The notes: generated by a model from the letters alone, not told the origin. Shown: positions 8,677 through 17,801, counted from the stretch's first letter. The stretch: 64,000 nt of DNA from Streptococcus pneumoniae (GCF_001113365.1 NZ_CKYA01000002.1:361312-425311), one strand, 5' to 3'. Made by a program: numbers and translations.

Positions 8677-10404
8677 ATGTCTAATGGACAACTAATTTAT
8701 TTAATGGTTGCAATTGCAGTCATTTTAGTTCTGGCTTATGTAGTGGCAATCTTTCTACGTAAGCGAAACGAGGGAAGATTAGAGGCGCTAGAAGAAAGAA
8801 AAGAAGAACTATACAATCTTCCAGTAAATGATGAAGTAGAAGCTGTAAAAAATATGCACTTGATTGGACAAAGTCAAGTGGCTTTCCGTGAATGGAATCA
8901 AAAATGGGTCGATTTATCTCTCAACTCTTTTGCCGATATTGAAAATAATCTCTTTGAAGCAGAAGGCTATAACCATTCATTTCGTTTTCTCAAGGCCAGT
9001 CATCAAATTGACCAAATTGAGAGTCAAATTACTTTGATTGAAGAAGATATTGCTGAAATTCGCAATGCTTTGGCAGATTTAGAGAAGCAAGAATCTAAAA
9101 ATAGTGGTCGTGTTCTTCATGCTTTGGATTTATTTGAGGAACTTCAGCATAGAGTTGCTGAAAATTCAGAACAGTATGGTCAAGCCTTGGATGAAATTGA
9201 AAAACAATTAGAAAATATCCAATCTGAATTTTCACAATTTGTAACCTTGAATTCATCGGGTGACCCAGTAGAAGCTGCTGTGATTTTGGATAATGCTGAA
9301 AATCATATCTTGGCTTTGACACATATTGTTGATCGTATACCAGCAATTGTAACAACATTATCTAAAGAGCTACCAGATCAACTAGAAGATTTAGAAGATG
9401 GTTATCGTAAACTAATTGATGCTAATTATCATTTTGTTGAAACGGATATTGAAGCACGTTTCCACTTGCTTTATGAAGCATTCAAGAAAAACCAAGAGAA
9501 TATTCGTCAGTTGGAATTGGATAATGCCGAATATGAGAATGGACAGGCACAAGAGGAAATCAATGCCTTGTATGATATTTTTACTCGAGAAATTGCTGCT
9601 CAGAAAGTAGTGGAAAATCTACTTGCAACTCTTCCAACTTACCTTCAACATATGAAAGAGAATAATACTTTATTGGGAGAAGATATTGCACGTTTGAGCA
9701 AGACCTATTTACTTCCTGAGACAGCTGCAAGTCATGTTCGTCGTATTCAGACAGAATTAGAGAGTTTTGAGGCAGCTATTGCTGAGGTAACTTCAAGTCA
9801 AGAAGAACCAACCCAAGCTTATTCAGTTCTTGAAGAAAATCTTGAGGATTTACAAACTCAACTAAAAGATATTGAAGATGAGCAAATTTCGGTTAGTGAG
9901 CGCCTGACACAAATTGAGAAAGATGATATCAATGCACGTCAAAAGGCCAATGTTTATGTCAATCGTCTTCATACTATCAAGCGATACATGGAAAAACGCA
10001 ATCTGCCAGGTATTCCACAAACTTTCTTGAAGTTATTCTTTACGGCAAGCAATAATACTGAGGATTTAATGGTTGAGTTAGAACAGAAAATGATTAACAT
10101 TGAATCTGTTACCCGAGTTCTTGAAATTGCAACGAATGATATGGAAGCTTTAGAAACGGAAACTTATAATATTGTACAATATGCAACTTTGACAGAACAA
10201 TTATTACAATATTCTAACCGCTATCGCTCATTTGATGAACGCATTCAAGAAGCATTTAACGAAGCTTTAAAGATTTTTGAAAAAGAATTTGATTATCGCG
10301 CTTCATTTGACAAGATTTCTCAAGCATTGGAAGTGGCAGAGCCTGGTGTAACCAACCGCTTTGTTACCTCATATGAGAAAACACGTGAAACGATTCGTTT
10401 TTAA
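8677..10404 (+). CDS. ezrA: EzrA septation ring regulator
   Basis: A 575-residue protein with one N-terminal transmembrane helix (about residues 4-26), a short basic segment (LRKRNEGR) and then almost entirely alpha-helical, Glu/Gln/Leu-rich coiled-coil sequence, the architecture of EzrA. In Gram-positive cocci EzrA sits at the division site, binds FtsZ and helps link septal and peripheral wall synthesis. AAAGGAG stands before the ATG, and TATAAT at 8634-8639 with a TTG-type -35 provides its own promoter, separate from gyrB. A strong terminator ends the gene. Confidence 0.95.
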   Translation: MSNGQLIYLMVAIAVILVLAYVVAIFLRKRNEGRLEALEERKEELYNLPVNDEVEAVKNMHLIGQSQVAFREWNQKWVDLSLNSFADIENNLFEAEGYNHSFRFLKASHQIDQIESQITLIEEDIAEIRNALADLEKQESKNSGRVLHALDLFEELQHRVAENSEQYGQALDEIEKQLENIQSEFSQFVTLNSSGDPVEAAVILDNAENHILALTHIVDRIPAIVTTLSKELPDQLEDLEDGYRKLIDANYHFVETDIEARFHLLYEAFKKNQENIRQLELDNAEYENGQAQEEINALYDIFTREIAAQKVVENLLATLPTYLQHMKENNTLLGEDIARLSKTYLLPETAASHVRRIQTELESFEAAIAEVTSSQEEPTQAYSVLEENLEDLQTQLKDIEDEQISVSERLTQIEKDDINARQKANVYVNRLHTIKRYMEKRNLPGIPQTFLKLFFTASNNTEDLMVELEQKMINIESVTRVLEIATNDMEALETETYNIVQYATLTEQLLQYSNRYRSFDERIQEAFNEALKIFEKEFDYRASFDKISQALEVAEPGVTNRFVTSYEKTRETIRF

Positions 10405-10408
10405 TAAA

Positions 10409-10453
10409 AGAAAAAGATTTGATTGTGTGAGAAACAGAATCAAATCTTTTTCT
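10409..10453 (+). terminator. ezrA terminator
   Basis: Perfect 16-bp stem (10409-10424 with 10438-10453), 13-nt loop, with a T-rich 3' arm. Confidence 0.85.
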
Positions 10454-10489
10454 ATAGTAGTATCGTGAGCAGAAGGATTCAAAATTATA

Positions 10490-10535
10490 AAAACGCATAA
10501 TAGCAGGTGTAGAAACTATTGCTACTATGCGTTTT
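10490..10535. terminator. Second hairpin, probable terminator for the DUF1827 gene
   Basis: Stem 10490-10505 with 10520-10535, 15 of 16 positions paired, loop 14 nt. On the minus strand it is followed by a short T stretch, so it can end the DUF1827 transcript, whose stop is at 10590. It may also back up ezrA termination. Confidence 0.6.
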
Positions 10536-10589
10536 ATTATGGAAAGACTTATTGGACTTTCTATCAAGTCGAGTTTTTACTCAATTTCC

Positions 10590-10889
10590 TTACTTGATTG
10601 GGATTGAAATTCCAATTAATTTTTCTGAGTAGAGTGTCTTGATATTGGCTTCATCAATAGAGTCCTTATCAATTTTACGTTTCAAGAAAAATTCTTGAAT
10701 GGTTTCGATTTCAGGCTCACGAATAGCACGGTGTTTGTTTGAGATGAGGATTTCATAGTGAAGCGGCGCTTGGGTAAAAATAACATCTGTATTCCCTGCA
10801 GAATAAACCTCAACAAGGGTTGCATCGGTACTTTCTAGCTGGCTTTTTACAAGTTGCGAGTGTGAGTTTGTCGTATTGATAAGCTTCAT
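10590..10889 (-). CDS. DUF1827 family protein
   Basis: A 99-residue cytoplasmic protein beginning MKLINTTNSHSQLVKSQLES, with no membrane segment or catalytic motif that I can identify. The sequence is charged throughout and matches my memory of the streptococcal and enterococcal DUF1827 family. GGAGGAAA lies just ahead of the ATG on the minus strand. It is followed downstream by the 10490-10535 hairpin, and a BOX element lies between it and the Nudix gene. Function is unknown. Confidence 0.75.
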   Translation of the reverse strand: MKLINTTNSHSQLVKSQLESTDATLVEVYSAGNTDVIFTQAPLHYEILISNKHRAIREPEIETIQEFFLKRKIDKDSIDEANIKTLYSEKLIGISIPIK

Positions 10890-10948
10890 AATATTTCCTC
10901 CGATTTTCTAATTCTATTATAGCACTTTTTGAATAAAGTCGCTTGATT

Positions 10949-11101
10949 TATACTCAATGAAAATCAAAGAGCAAACTAGGAAGCTAGCCGTAGGCTGCTC
11001 AAAACACAGTTTTGAGGTTGTAGATAAGACTGACGAAGTCAGTGACCATATCTACGGTAAGGCGACGCTGACGTGGTTTGAAGAGATTTTCGAAGAGTAT
11101 T
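10949..11101 (+). repeat. BOX element, copy 1
   Basis: About 153 bp matching the pneumococcal BOX repeat. It starts with 'ATACTCAATGAAAATCAAAG' (boxC end), has a central dyad (ACTGACGAAGTCAGT), and ends with 'GAAGAGATTTTCGAAGAGTAT' less its last base (boxA end). Near-identical copies lie at 22499-22650 and 32053-32206, with a shortened inverted copy at 57798-57911. Its right end abuts the stop codon of the minus-strand Nudix gene. Confidence 0.9.
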
Positions 11102-11552
11102 AGCCAATCTTATGCTGTTTTTTCCAAGATTGGATGGCCCATTTATGGCTACCACGTTTGAGATTTTCAATAGCCTCATCAATAGGGAACCAAGCAATAT
11201 GATTAAAGTCTTCTAGTGGTTTTTGAACTTCTTTGAAAGAAGTCGCTTCATAGAGGTAGGCAGGATTGTAGTAGTAGGTGTCACGATGACGAGAGTAGAA
11301 ATATTCGTCAGCTTGTCCGTAATAAGTACCAATTGCAGCTGTGAAGCCAAGCTCTTCAATCAATTCACGCTTTAGGGCTTCCTGATGATTTTCACCTGAT
11401 TCAATTTCGCCACCTGGTAAGAACCAAGCACCATTAGGAGCTTGAACTAAAACTATTTGTTTTTGCTCAGCATCAGGTATAACTGCATACACTCCATAGC
11501 GTGCAACATAGTCTGTATTCGCTTTTTTTTCTCCGAAAGTTGGGTTTGCCAT
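11100..11552 (-). CDS. Nudix hydrolase, MutT family
   Basis: A 150-residue protein with a complete Nudix box: G48, E54, R62, E63, E66, E67 and G69 in the GX5EX7REUXEEXGU pattern. Such enzymes hydrolyse nucleoside diphosphates linked to another group; the substrate cannot be read from the sequence. The ATG complementary to 11550-11552 is chosen because GAGGAAA precedes it and the protein then begins MANPTFGEKKANTDYVARYG; a longer reading has no ribosome site. The TAA stop sits on the edge of a BOX repeat, so the end of this gene may have been set by BOX insertion. Confidence 0.88.
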   Translation of the reverse strand: MANPTFGEKKANTDYVARYGVYAVIPDAEQKQIVLVQAPNGAWFLPGGEIESGENHQEALKRELIEELGFTAAIGTYYGQADEYFYSRHRDTYYYNPAYLYEATSFKEVQKPLEDFNHIAWFPIDEAIENLKRGSHKWAIQSWKKQHKIG

Positions 11553-11635
11553 TGCATTTTCCTCATTATCTAGTATCGTTATTATTATCATAATGGACAA
11601 AGGGCAAGCTGTCAAGAACTTATAGTTATTTTAGT

Positions 11636-11669
11636 AAAAAAGAAGCAGAAACATTTCATTTTCTACTCC
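11636..11669 (-). terminator. clpE terminator
   Basis: On the minus strand GGAGTAGAAA pairs with TTTCTGCTTC (ten pairs, two G-T) and is followed by six T. It lies 14 bases beyond the clpE stop. Confidence 0.8.
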
Positions 11670-11682
11670 TTTTCTATAGGAT

Positions 11683-13941
11683 TTATACTTCTTTTTCAGA
11701 AGTCTTTACTTCAGCTTTTTTGGCATACTTAATTTGAATCTTGCCCTTGCTGGTCATAACTGCCTTTAGGTCTTTTTCGCTTGGGTTTTCAAGGTAGTAG
11801 TCAGTGATTGCGTCCTCAATATAGTCTTGAATGGTACGGCGAAGTGGGCGTGCTCCCATTTTTGGATCATAACCGAGGTCAACCAACTTTTCCTTGACCT
11901 TTTCAGTTACATCCAAATGAATGTTATTGCTAGAAAGGCGTTTGTTAACGTCTGCTAGCATAAGCTCGACAATCTGAAGGAGGTTATCCTTGCTGAGAGC
12001 CTTAAATTCGATAATACCATCAAAACGGTTCATAAACTCTGGACTAAAGAAGTTGCCGAGTTCACCGAGAACAGAGTTGGTACGTCCTTCTCTAGCGGCC
12101 CCAAATCCAACGCTGGCTTCTACCTTACCTGTACCTGCATTTGAAGTCATGATGATAATGGCATCCTTGAAGCTAACGGTGCGTCCTTGCCCATCTGTCA
12201 AACGACCATCGTCCAAGACCTGGAGGAACATGTGCATAACATCTGGATGGGCTTTCTCTACTTCATCCAAGAGAATAAGAGAATATGGATTGCGGCGAAC
12301 TTTTTCAGTTAATTGCCCAGCCTCATCGTAGCCAACATAACCTGGAGGGGCGCCGACCAATTTAGCTACACTGTGTTTTTCCATATATTCACTCATATCA
12401 AAGCGAATCATACTGTCAGCAGAACCAAAGAGTTCGATAGCTAGTTGTTTGGAAAGTTCTGTCTTACCGACACCAGTTGGTCCGACGAAGAGGAAGCTTC
12501 CAATTGGACGGTTAGGGGTACCAAGTCCAACCCGATTACGGCGAATAGCCTTAGCGATCTTATCGACTGCGTCATCTTGACCAATAACATGAGACTTGAG
12601 GTCTTCAGCTAGATGGATGAGTTGAGATTGTTCTTTCTCTTTCAAATCGCCAACAGGAATGTTGGTTTTCTGCTCGATAATGTGCTCAATGGTTTTCTCA
12701 CTGATGATAGGAGTGTCCTGGTCTGTGACCTTTTTCTTTTGCATTTCCTTATACTTGGCAATCTGGTCGCGGAAATAAGCCGCCTTCTCAAAATCTTCTT
12801 CTCGTGTAGCTTGAGATTTAAGATTTTCAGCCTCAATCAAGCGTTGATCAATCACTTTAGGATCGACAAAATTCAAGGTCAAGTTCATCTTAGAACCAGC
12901 TTCATCTAGGAGGTCAATGGCCTTGTCAGGTAAGAAGCGATCTTGAATGTAGCGATTGGAAAGAGTTGCAGCTGCTTCAATTGCAGCATCGGTATATTGA
13001 ACGTGGTGGTAGTCTTCGTATTTCTTTTGAATTCCTTTGAGGATAGTGATTGTTTCGTCCACTGTTGGTTCATCTACCTTAACAGGTTGCATACGGCGCT
13101 CTAAGGCAGCATCCTTTTCAATGATACGGTATTCATTGAGGGTAGTAGCACCGACCAGTTGCAGTTCTCCACGAGCAAGGGCTGGCTTGAGGATATTTCC
13201 AGCATCCATATTACCATCGCTCGCAGAACCTGCACCGACAATTTCATGGATTTCATCGATAAAGAGGATAATATCCTCACGTTTGCGAATTTCTTCCATG
13301 AGTTTTTGCATGCGTTCTTCAAATTGTCCACGGATACCCGTTCCTTGAACCAAGCTAACCACATCCAGACGGATGACTTGTTTACCTTGGAGTTTATGTG
13401 GAACATCACCATCGACAATTTTCTGAGCTAGACCTTCGACAACGGCCGTTTTTCCGACACCTGGTTCACCGATAAGAACAGGATTATTCTTGGTTCTGCG
13501 ATTGAGAATTTCGATGACACGGATAATCTCATCGTCGCGCCCAATAACGGGGTCAATGTCTCCACGACGGGCAATCTCAGTTACGTTGATACCAAATTCT
13601 TCTAGCAGGCCTTTTTCTTGGCTTGGTGGTGGAGTTTGAGCAGAACCACGATTTTGGGAACCATAACCGCCGTTTCCACCGTAACCTCCACCTGATTGGG
13701 TTGGGGGAATAGGAGGAGTATTGCTAGAAGGTCTGAAATTGTTTAGGTCATTGAAGAAATCACCAAAGGGATCAAAGTCACGATTGTTCAGATCCGTCAT
13801 ACCTTTAAAGAGGCTATTGTTAGGATCTGTTTTGATAATCTTGTAGCAGTTTTGACAGAGGTCAATTTGTTTTTGTTTTCCATTGAGATTGGTGTAAAGA
13901 TGAATTGTTGAGTCGTTAATTTTACAGTTTTGACAAAGCAT
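11683..13941 (-). CDS. clpE: ClpE ATP-dependent protease ATPase subunit
   Basis: A 752-residue Hsp100/Clp ATPase. The N terminus carries a zinc finger (C3, C6, C29, C32) typical of ClpE, then a Gly/Asn-rich linker (about 83-100). The first AAA domain has Walker A GEPGVGKT (158-165) and Walker B ILFIDEIHE. A UVR-like linker ('REEDFEKAAYFRDQI') precedes the second AAA domain with GPTGVGKTE and ILLDEVEKAH. ClpE partners ClpP to unfold and degrade damaged proteins and is a heat-shock gene in streptococci. The CtsR site and -10 upstream match that. It is monocistronic, with its own terminator. Confidence 0.95.
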   Translation of the reverse strand: MLCQNCKINDSTIHLYTNLNGKQKQIDLCQNCYKIIKTDPNNSLFKGMTDLNNRDFDPFGDFFNDLNNFRPSSNTPPIPPTQSGGGYGGNGGYGSQNRGSAQTPPPSQEKGLLEEFGINVTEIARRGDIDPVIGRDDEIIRVIEILNRRTKNNPVLIGEPGVGKTAVVEGLAQKIVDGDVPHKLQGKQVIRLDVVSLVQGTGIRGQFEERMQKLMEEIRKREDIILFIDEIHEIVGAGSASDGNMDAGNILKPALARGELQLVGATTLNEYRIIEKDAALERRMQPVKVDEPTVDETITILKGIQKKYEDYHHVQYTDAAIEAAATLSNRYIQDRFLPDKAIDLLDEAGSKMNLTLNFVDPKVIDQRLIEAENLKSQATREEDFEKAAYFRDQIAKYKEMQKKKVTDQDTPIISEKTIEHIIEQKTNIPVGDLKEKEQSQLIHLAEDLKSHVIGQDDAVDKIAKAIRRNRVGLGTPNRPIGSFLFVGPTGVGKTELSKQLAIELFGSADSMIRFDMSEYMEKHSVAKLVGAPPGYVGYDEAGQLTEKVRRNPYSLILLDEVEKAHPDVMHMFLQVLDDGRLTDGQGRTVSFKDAIIIMTSNAGTGKVEASVGFGAAREGRTNSVLGELGNFFSPEFMNRFDGIIEFKALSKDNLLQIVELMLADVNKRLSSNNIHLDVTEKVKEKLVDLGYDPKMGARPLRRTIQDYIEDAITDYYLENPSEKDLKAVMTSKGKIQIKYAKKAEVKTSEKEV

Positions 13942-13981
13942 ACATCTACCTCATTTCTTTCTTTAGCCTGACCTGTTTAAT

Positions 13982-13998
13982 GGTCAAAAATAGTCAAA
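13982..13998 (-). promoter_or_regulatory. CtsR heptad operator upstream of clpE
   Basis: GGTCAAAAATAGTCAAA on the plus strand is an exact fit to the CtsR direct repeat RGTCAAA-NAN-RGTCAAA. It lies just downstream of the likely clpE start point and upstream of its ATG, so bound CtsR would block initiation or early elongation. Confidence 0.88.
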
Positions 13999-14011
13999 TT
14001 TCTATACTCTC

Positions 14012-14039
14012 ATTATAACAGGATTGGGGTGTAAAGCAA
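14012..14039 (-). promoter_or_regulatory. clpE promoter
   Basis: Minus-strand TTGCTT (complement of 14034-14039), 16-bp spacer, TATAAT (complement of 14012-14017). The predicted start near 14005 lies seven bases before the CtsR operator. Confidence 0.7.
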
Positions 14040-14098
14040 GTAAAAAGATTGCAGCTTTGAGAAGTTGTTACAATGAAAATTTTTGAGATTTTAGGGAA

Positions 14099-14133
14099 TA
14101 AAAAAATCCTATTTGTGAGACAAAAAGGATTTT
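14099..14133 (-). terminator. Terminator after the DUF1797 gene
   Basis: On the minus strand an 8-bp stem (AAAATCCT with AGGATTTT) leads into a T run of about seven. It lies between the DUF1797 stop and the clpE promoter. Confidence 0.75.
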
Positions 14134-14171
14134 GGTTAGACATGCAGGGTGTAATCCCAGCTTGTTTTGTA

Positions 14172-14402
14172 TTAGTAAAGGAGTTCGTAAATCTCCATTG
14201 CAATCAAGTCAATGCTATCAAAAGTATAGGTTTCGCGAGCTTCGACATCACGAAGGGTAAAAATTGAGCCGTTTTCTTCGTCGTGGCTGTACGCAACTTC
14301 TGCAACAACAACTCCTTCGCGTTCAAAATTACGTTTTAAATTTCCGCCGTCTTTTGCCATTGCTTCAAGGCGGTTGATGATTCTAACCAAATGTGATTCC
14401 AT
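14172..14402 (-). CDS. DUF1797 (YkuJ) family protein
   Basis: A 76-residue soluble protein, MESHLVRIINRLEAMAKDGG..., ending 'TFDSIDLIAMEIYELLY'. The ending and length match the YkuJ/DUF1797 family of Firmicutes. It is acidic with an N-terminal helix and has no membrane segment or recognisable active site. GGAGAATC precedes the ATG on the minus strand. It lies upstream of clpE on the same strand but is separated by a terminator, so it is not in that operon. Function unknown. Confidence 0.75.
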   Translation of the reverse strand: MESHLVRIINRLEAMAKDGGNLKRNFEREGVVVAEVAYSHDEENGSIFTLRDVEARETYTFDSIDLIAMEIYELLY

Positions 14403-14528
14403 TTTGATTCTCCTTCATTTCTTATCGTTACTATTTTACCATAAAGGAGGCCAACTTGACTAGAAAAAACTAAGATTTCTCGCTAATTCTGCTAGTTTAA
14501 AGATTTTTAAATAAATTGGATAAAAGAT

Positions 14529-14557
14529 TTGAATTTTAATTCAATACATGTTATAAT
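14529..14557 (+). promoter_or_regulatory. Promoter of the amino-acid ABC transporter operon
   Basis: TTGAAT (14529-14534), 17-bp spacer, TATAAT (14552-14557) with an extended TGT before it. Its position excludes the TTG at 14529 as a translation start. Confidence 0.8.
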
Positions 14558-14591
14558 CATACAGTACTCTATTTTAGAAAGCAGTGTGACT

Positions 14592-15275
14592 ATGAATTTT
14601 TCTTTTTTACCTAAGTATTTACCTTATTTTAACTATGGGGCTGTTGTGACGGTTCTCATTTCTATCTGTGTTGTCTTTTTGGGAACTATTTTAGGGGTTG
14701 TCTTGGCTTTTGGGCAACGTTCAAAGTTTAAACCGCTTGTCTGGCTCGCTAACTTGTACGTTTGGATTTTCCGTGGGACACCGATGATGGTTCAGATTAT
14801 GATTGCCTTTGCCCTTATGCACATCAATGCTCCGACTATTCAGGTTGGGATTTTGGGTGTTGATCTTTCTCGTCTGATTCCAGGGATTTTGATTATCTCT
14901 ATGAACAGTGGTGCTTATGTTTCTGAGACAGTTCGTGCTGGAATCAATGCAGTTCCAAAAGGTCAGCTAGAGGCGGCTTATTCCTTAGGGATTCGTCCTA
15001 AAAATGCGATGCGCTATGTGATTTTGCCACAAGCTATCAAAAATATTTTGCCAGCATTGGGGAACGAATTTATCACCATTATCAAGGACAGCTCCCTCTT
15101 ATCAGCTATCGGTGTTATGGAGTTGTGGAACGGGGCTACAACAGTTTCCACAACAACCTATCTACCTTTAACACCACTTCTATTTGCAGCCTTTTATTAC
15201 TTGATTATGACTTCTATTTTGACAGTGGCCTTGAAAGCTTTTGAAAAACGTATGGGACAAGGAGATAAGAAATAA
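14592..15275 (+). CDS. Polar amino acid ABC transporter permease
   Basis: A 227-residue integral membrane protein of the HisM/GlnP permease family with about five hydrophobic segments. The EAA loop is seen as 'EAAYSLGIRPKNAMRYVILPQAIKNILPAL', shown here by its parts EAAYSLG and ILPQA. The N-terminal 'TVLISICVVFLGTILGVVLA' and 'FRGTPMMVQI' are family hallmarks. It partners the ATPase that starts at its stop codon. No substrate-binding protein is encoded here, so the transporter must borrow one from elsewhere. Glutamine, glutamate or another polar amino acid is likely. The ATG at 14592 is chosen because upstream starts overlap the promoter. Confidence 0.88.
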   Translation: MNFSFLPKYLPYFNYGAVVTVLISICVVFLGTILGVVLAFGQRSKFKPLVWLANLYVWIFRGTPMMVQIMIAFALMHINAPTIQVGILGVDLSRLIPGILIISMNSGAYVSETVRAGINAVPKGQLEAAYSLGIRPKNAMRYVILPQAIKNILPALGNEFITIIKDSSLLSAIGVMELWNGATTVSTTTYLPLTPLLFAAFYYLIMTSILTVALKAFEKRMGQGDKK

Positions 15276-16009
15276 TGACAGAAACCTTGATAAAAATTGA
15301 AAATTTACATAAATCATTTGGAAAGAATGAAGTATTGAAGGGCATCAACCTCGAGATTAAAAGAGGAGAAGTTGTCGTTATCATCGGTCCTTCAGGAAGC
15401 GGGAAATCTACCTTGCTTCGCTCTATGAATTTGTTGGAAGAAGCAACCAAAGGGAAGGTTATCTTTGAGGGAGTCGATATTACGGACAAGAAGAATGACC
15501 TCTTTGCTATGCGTGAGAAGATGGGCATGGTTTTCCAACAATTCAATCTCTTTCCTAATATGACTGTGATGGAAAATATCACCTTGTCACCTATCAAGAC
15601 CAAAGGTGAGAGCAAGGCAGTGGCTGAGAAGAGAGCCCAAGAGCTGTTGGAAAAAGTTGGTTTGCCAGATAAGGCGGACGCTTATCCACAGAGTCTGTCA
15701 GGTGGGCAGCAACAGCGGATTGCTATAGCACGTGGTTTGGCTATGGAACCTGATGTTTTGCTCTTTGACGAGCCGACTTCAGCTCTGGATCCTGAGATGG
15801 TTGGAGAAGTTCTAGCTGTTATGCAAGACCTTGCCAAGTCAGGAATGACTATGGTTATCGTAACACATGAGATGGGATTTGCTCGTGAGGTGGCAGACCG
15901 TGTTATCTTTATGGCAGACGGTGTGGTTGTTGAAGACGGAACACCTGAACAGATTTTTGAACAAACCCAAGAACAACGGACTAAAGACTTCTTGAGTAAG
16001 GTTTTATAA
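15275..16009 (+). CDS. Polar amino acid ABC transporter ATPase
   Basis: A 244-residue ABC ATPase of the GlnQ/HisP type. Walker A GPSGSGKST at residues 38-46, Q-loop 'VFQQFNLFPNMTVMENI', signature LSGGQQQR, Walker B VLLFDEPTSALDP and H-loop VTHEMGF are all intact. The ATG overlaps the permease stop by one base (TAATG), showing translational coupling. It energises amino-acid uptake with the upstream permease. A terminator at 16041 ends the operon. Confidence 0.92.
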   Translation: MTETLIKIENLHKSFGKNEVLKGINLEIKRGEVVVIIGPSGSGKSTLLRSMNLLEEATKGKVIFEGVDITDKKNDLFAMREKMGMVFQQFNLFPNMTVMENITLSPIKTKGESKAVAEKRAQELLEKVGLPDKADAYPQSLSGGQQQRIAIARGLAMEPDVLLFDEPTSALDPEMVGEVLAVMQDLAKSGMTMVIVTHEMGFAREVADRVIFMADGVVVEDGTPEQIFEQTQEQRTKDFLSKVL

Positions 16010-16040
16010 TCTATTTTAAAATTTCAAGACAAGATTAGTG

Positions 16041-16062
16041 AAAAGCTCAACCAGAGCTTTTT
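16041..16062 (+). terminator. Terminator after the amino-acid ABC operon
   Basis: AAAAGCTC (16041-16048) pairs with GAGCTTTT (16054-16061), five-base loop, T run. Confidence 0.85.
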
Positions 16063-16162
16063 CTTATAGTTTGAAACTATAGGATTGCCTAGGAAAGAAG
16101 TGTTAGAGGGTGCTGGCAGTTTTTGGTATAATGGAAAATATTTGAAAGAAAAGAGAAGTGAT

Positions 16163-17020
16163 ATGACACAGATTATTGATGGGAAAGCTTTAGCGGCCAA
16201 ATTGCAGGGGCAGTTGGCTGAAAAGACTGCAAAATTAAAGGAGGAAACAGGTCTAGTGCCTGGTTTGGTAGTGATTTTGGTTGGGGACAATCCAGCCAGC
16301 CAAGTCTACGTTCGCAACAAGGAGAGGTCAGCTCTTGCGGCTGATTTCCGTAGCGAAGTAGTGCGAGTTCCAGAGACCATTACTCAAGAGGAATTGTTAG
16401 ACCTGATTGCTAAATACAATCAGGATCCAGCTTGGCATGGTATTTTGGTCCAGTTGCCATTACCAAAACACATTGATGAAGAAGCGGTTTTACTAGCCAT
16501 TGACCCAGAAAAGGATGTGGATGGTTTCCATCCCCTAAATATGGGACGTCTTTGGTCTGGACATCCAGTCATGATTCCTTCCACACCTGCAGGGATTATG
16601 GAAATGTTTCATGAATATGGGATTGACTTGGAAGGTAAAAATGCAGTTGTTATTGGTCGTTCCAATATCGTTGGAAAGCCCATGGCCCAGCTTCTTTTGG
16701 CCAAGAATGCTACAGTTACCTTGACTCACTCACGGACTCACAATCTTGCCAAGGTGGCTGCTAAAGCAGATATTCTTGTGGTCGCAATCGGTCGTGCTAA
16801 GTTTGTGACTGCTGACTTTGTCAAACCAGGTGCGGTTGTCATTGACGTTGGGATGAACCGTGATGAAAATGGGAAGCTTTGTGGGGATGTTGATTATGAG
16901 GCAGTTGCCCCGCTTGCTAGCCATATTACGCCAGTCCCTGGAGGTGTCGGCCCTATGACCATTACCATGCTAATGGAGCAGACTTATCAGGCGGCAGTTC
17001 GGACATTGGACAAGGACTAG
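16163..17020 (+). CDS. folD: FolD methylenetetrahydrofolate dehydrogenase/cyclohydrolase
   Basis: A 285-residue bifunctional enzyme that interconverts 5,10-methylene- and 10-formyl-tetrahydrofolate. It shows the catalytic region 'QVYVRNKERSA', the 'DVDGFHPLNMGRL' and 'PSTPAGIMEM' signatures, the NADP-binding 'VIGRSNIVGKPMAQLLL' and the C-terminal 'PVPGGVGPMTITMLM'. The ATG at 16163 follows AAGAGAAG and gives the usual FolD length; an upstream reading from 16085 overlaps the extended -10 (TGGTATAAT, 16124-16132). The next gene starts four bases after its stop. Confidence 0.95.
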   Translation: MTQIIDGKALAAKLQGQLAEKTAKLKEETGLVPGLVVILVGDNPASQVYVRNKERSALAADFRSEVVRVPETITQEELLDLIAKYNQDPAWHGILVQLPLPKHIDEEAVLLAIDPEKDVDGFHPLNMGRLWSGHPVMIPSTPAGIMEMFHEYGIDLEGKNAVVIGRSNIVGKPMAQLLLAKNATVTLTHSRTHNLAKVAAKADILVVAIGRAKFVTADFVKPGAVVIDVGMNRDENGKLCGDVDYEAVAPLASHITPVPGGVGPMTITMLMEQTYQAAVRTLDKD

Positions 17021-17024
17021 GAAA

Positions 17025-17798
17025 ATGAAATTCGTATTTGATTTGGATGGGACGCTGTCTTTTGACTATATGACCATAGATGAAGAGATTAGGCAGGTTC
17101 TTTTAAAGGCTGAAGATTATGGACATGAGGTTGTATTTGCCTCAGCACGCTCTTATCGGGATTGTTTAGGCTTATTAGGTTCCGAGCTTAGTCAGCGCTT
17201 GGTCATAGGTTTGAATGGTGGTGTAGCCTATTGTCTGGGAAAAGCTATCTATGAAATGAATCTCGATGCTAGGATTTATCAGGCTTTAGTGGATTATTGC
17301 CAGACCTATAATCTTCCTTTCTTTGTAGATGATTGCTTTGACTATAGTGGTCAGATTGTAGAGAAGATTCCATTTTTCTCCAGTGTGGATCCCCTAAAGG
17401 TAGCTCGTCATCAGAAACTCGAGGACTTAGGGACTCCGATTAAGGTAGTCGTTTATATGGGTGACCATGAGGATTTGCTTGATGATCTGCTTGGTCAGTT
17501 AGAAAGACTGGGGCTAGCCCATCTGTCCTATCATACGCATGAAAAGTGTCTTTATGTCAACCCCTTGGATACTCATAAGGCGACAACTGTTGAAAAGTTA
17601 TGTGGGGAGAACTTCATTGTTTTTGGAAATGACCAAAACGATATTGAACTGTTTAAAACGTCTCTCTATTCTGTCCAGATTGGAGATTTCGCTGGTCTTA
17701 CTCCATATGCAGATGAAACGCTAAATATAAAGGGAGCTCCTTCTCCGACAGTAGCAGACAAAATCTTACAGACTTTTACGGAATTTCAGGGAAAATAG
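17025..17798 (+). CDS. Cof-type HAD phosphatase
   Basis: A 257-residue HAD-IIB protein. Motif I is intact ('FVFDLDGTLS'), motif II lies in 'VVFASARSYRD', and motif IV reads 'VFGNDQNDIELFKTS'. A cap of the Cof type separates motifs II and III. These enzymes dephosphorylate sugar phosphates, nucleotides or cofactor precursors; the substrate is not evident. It starts four bases after folD and is probably co-transcribed. A terminator follows immediately. Confidence 0.85.
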   Translation: MKFVFDLDGTLSFDYMTIDEEIRQVLLKAEDYGHEVVFASARSYRDCLGLLGSELSQRLVIGLNGGVAYCLGKAIYEMNLDARIYQALVDYCQTYNLPFFVDDCFDYSGQIVEKIPFFSSVDPLKVARHQKLEDLGTPIKVVVYMGDHEDLLDDLLGQLERLGLAHLSYHTHEKCLYVNPLDTHKATTVEKLCGENFIVFGNDQNDIELFKTSLYSVQIGDFAGLTPYADETLNIKGAPSPTVADKILQTFTEFQGK

Positions 17799-17801
17799 TA
17801 C

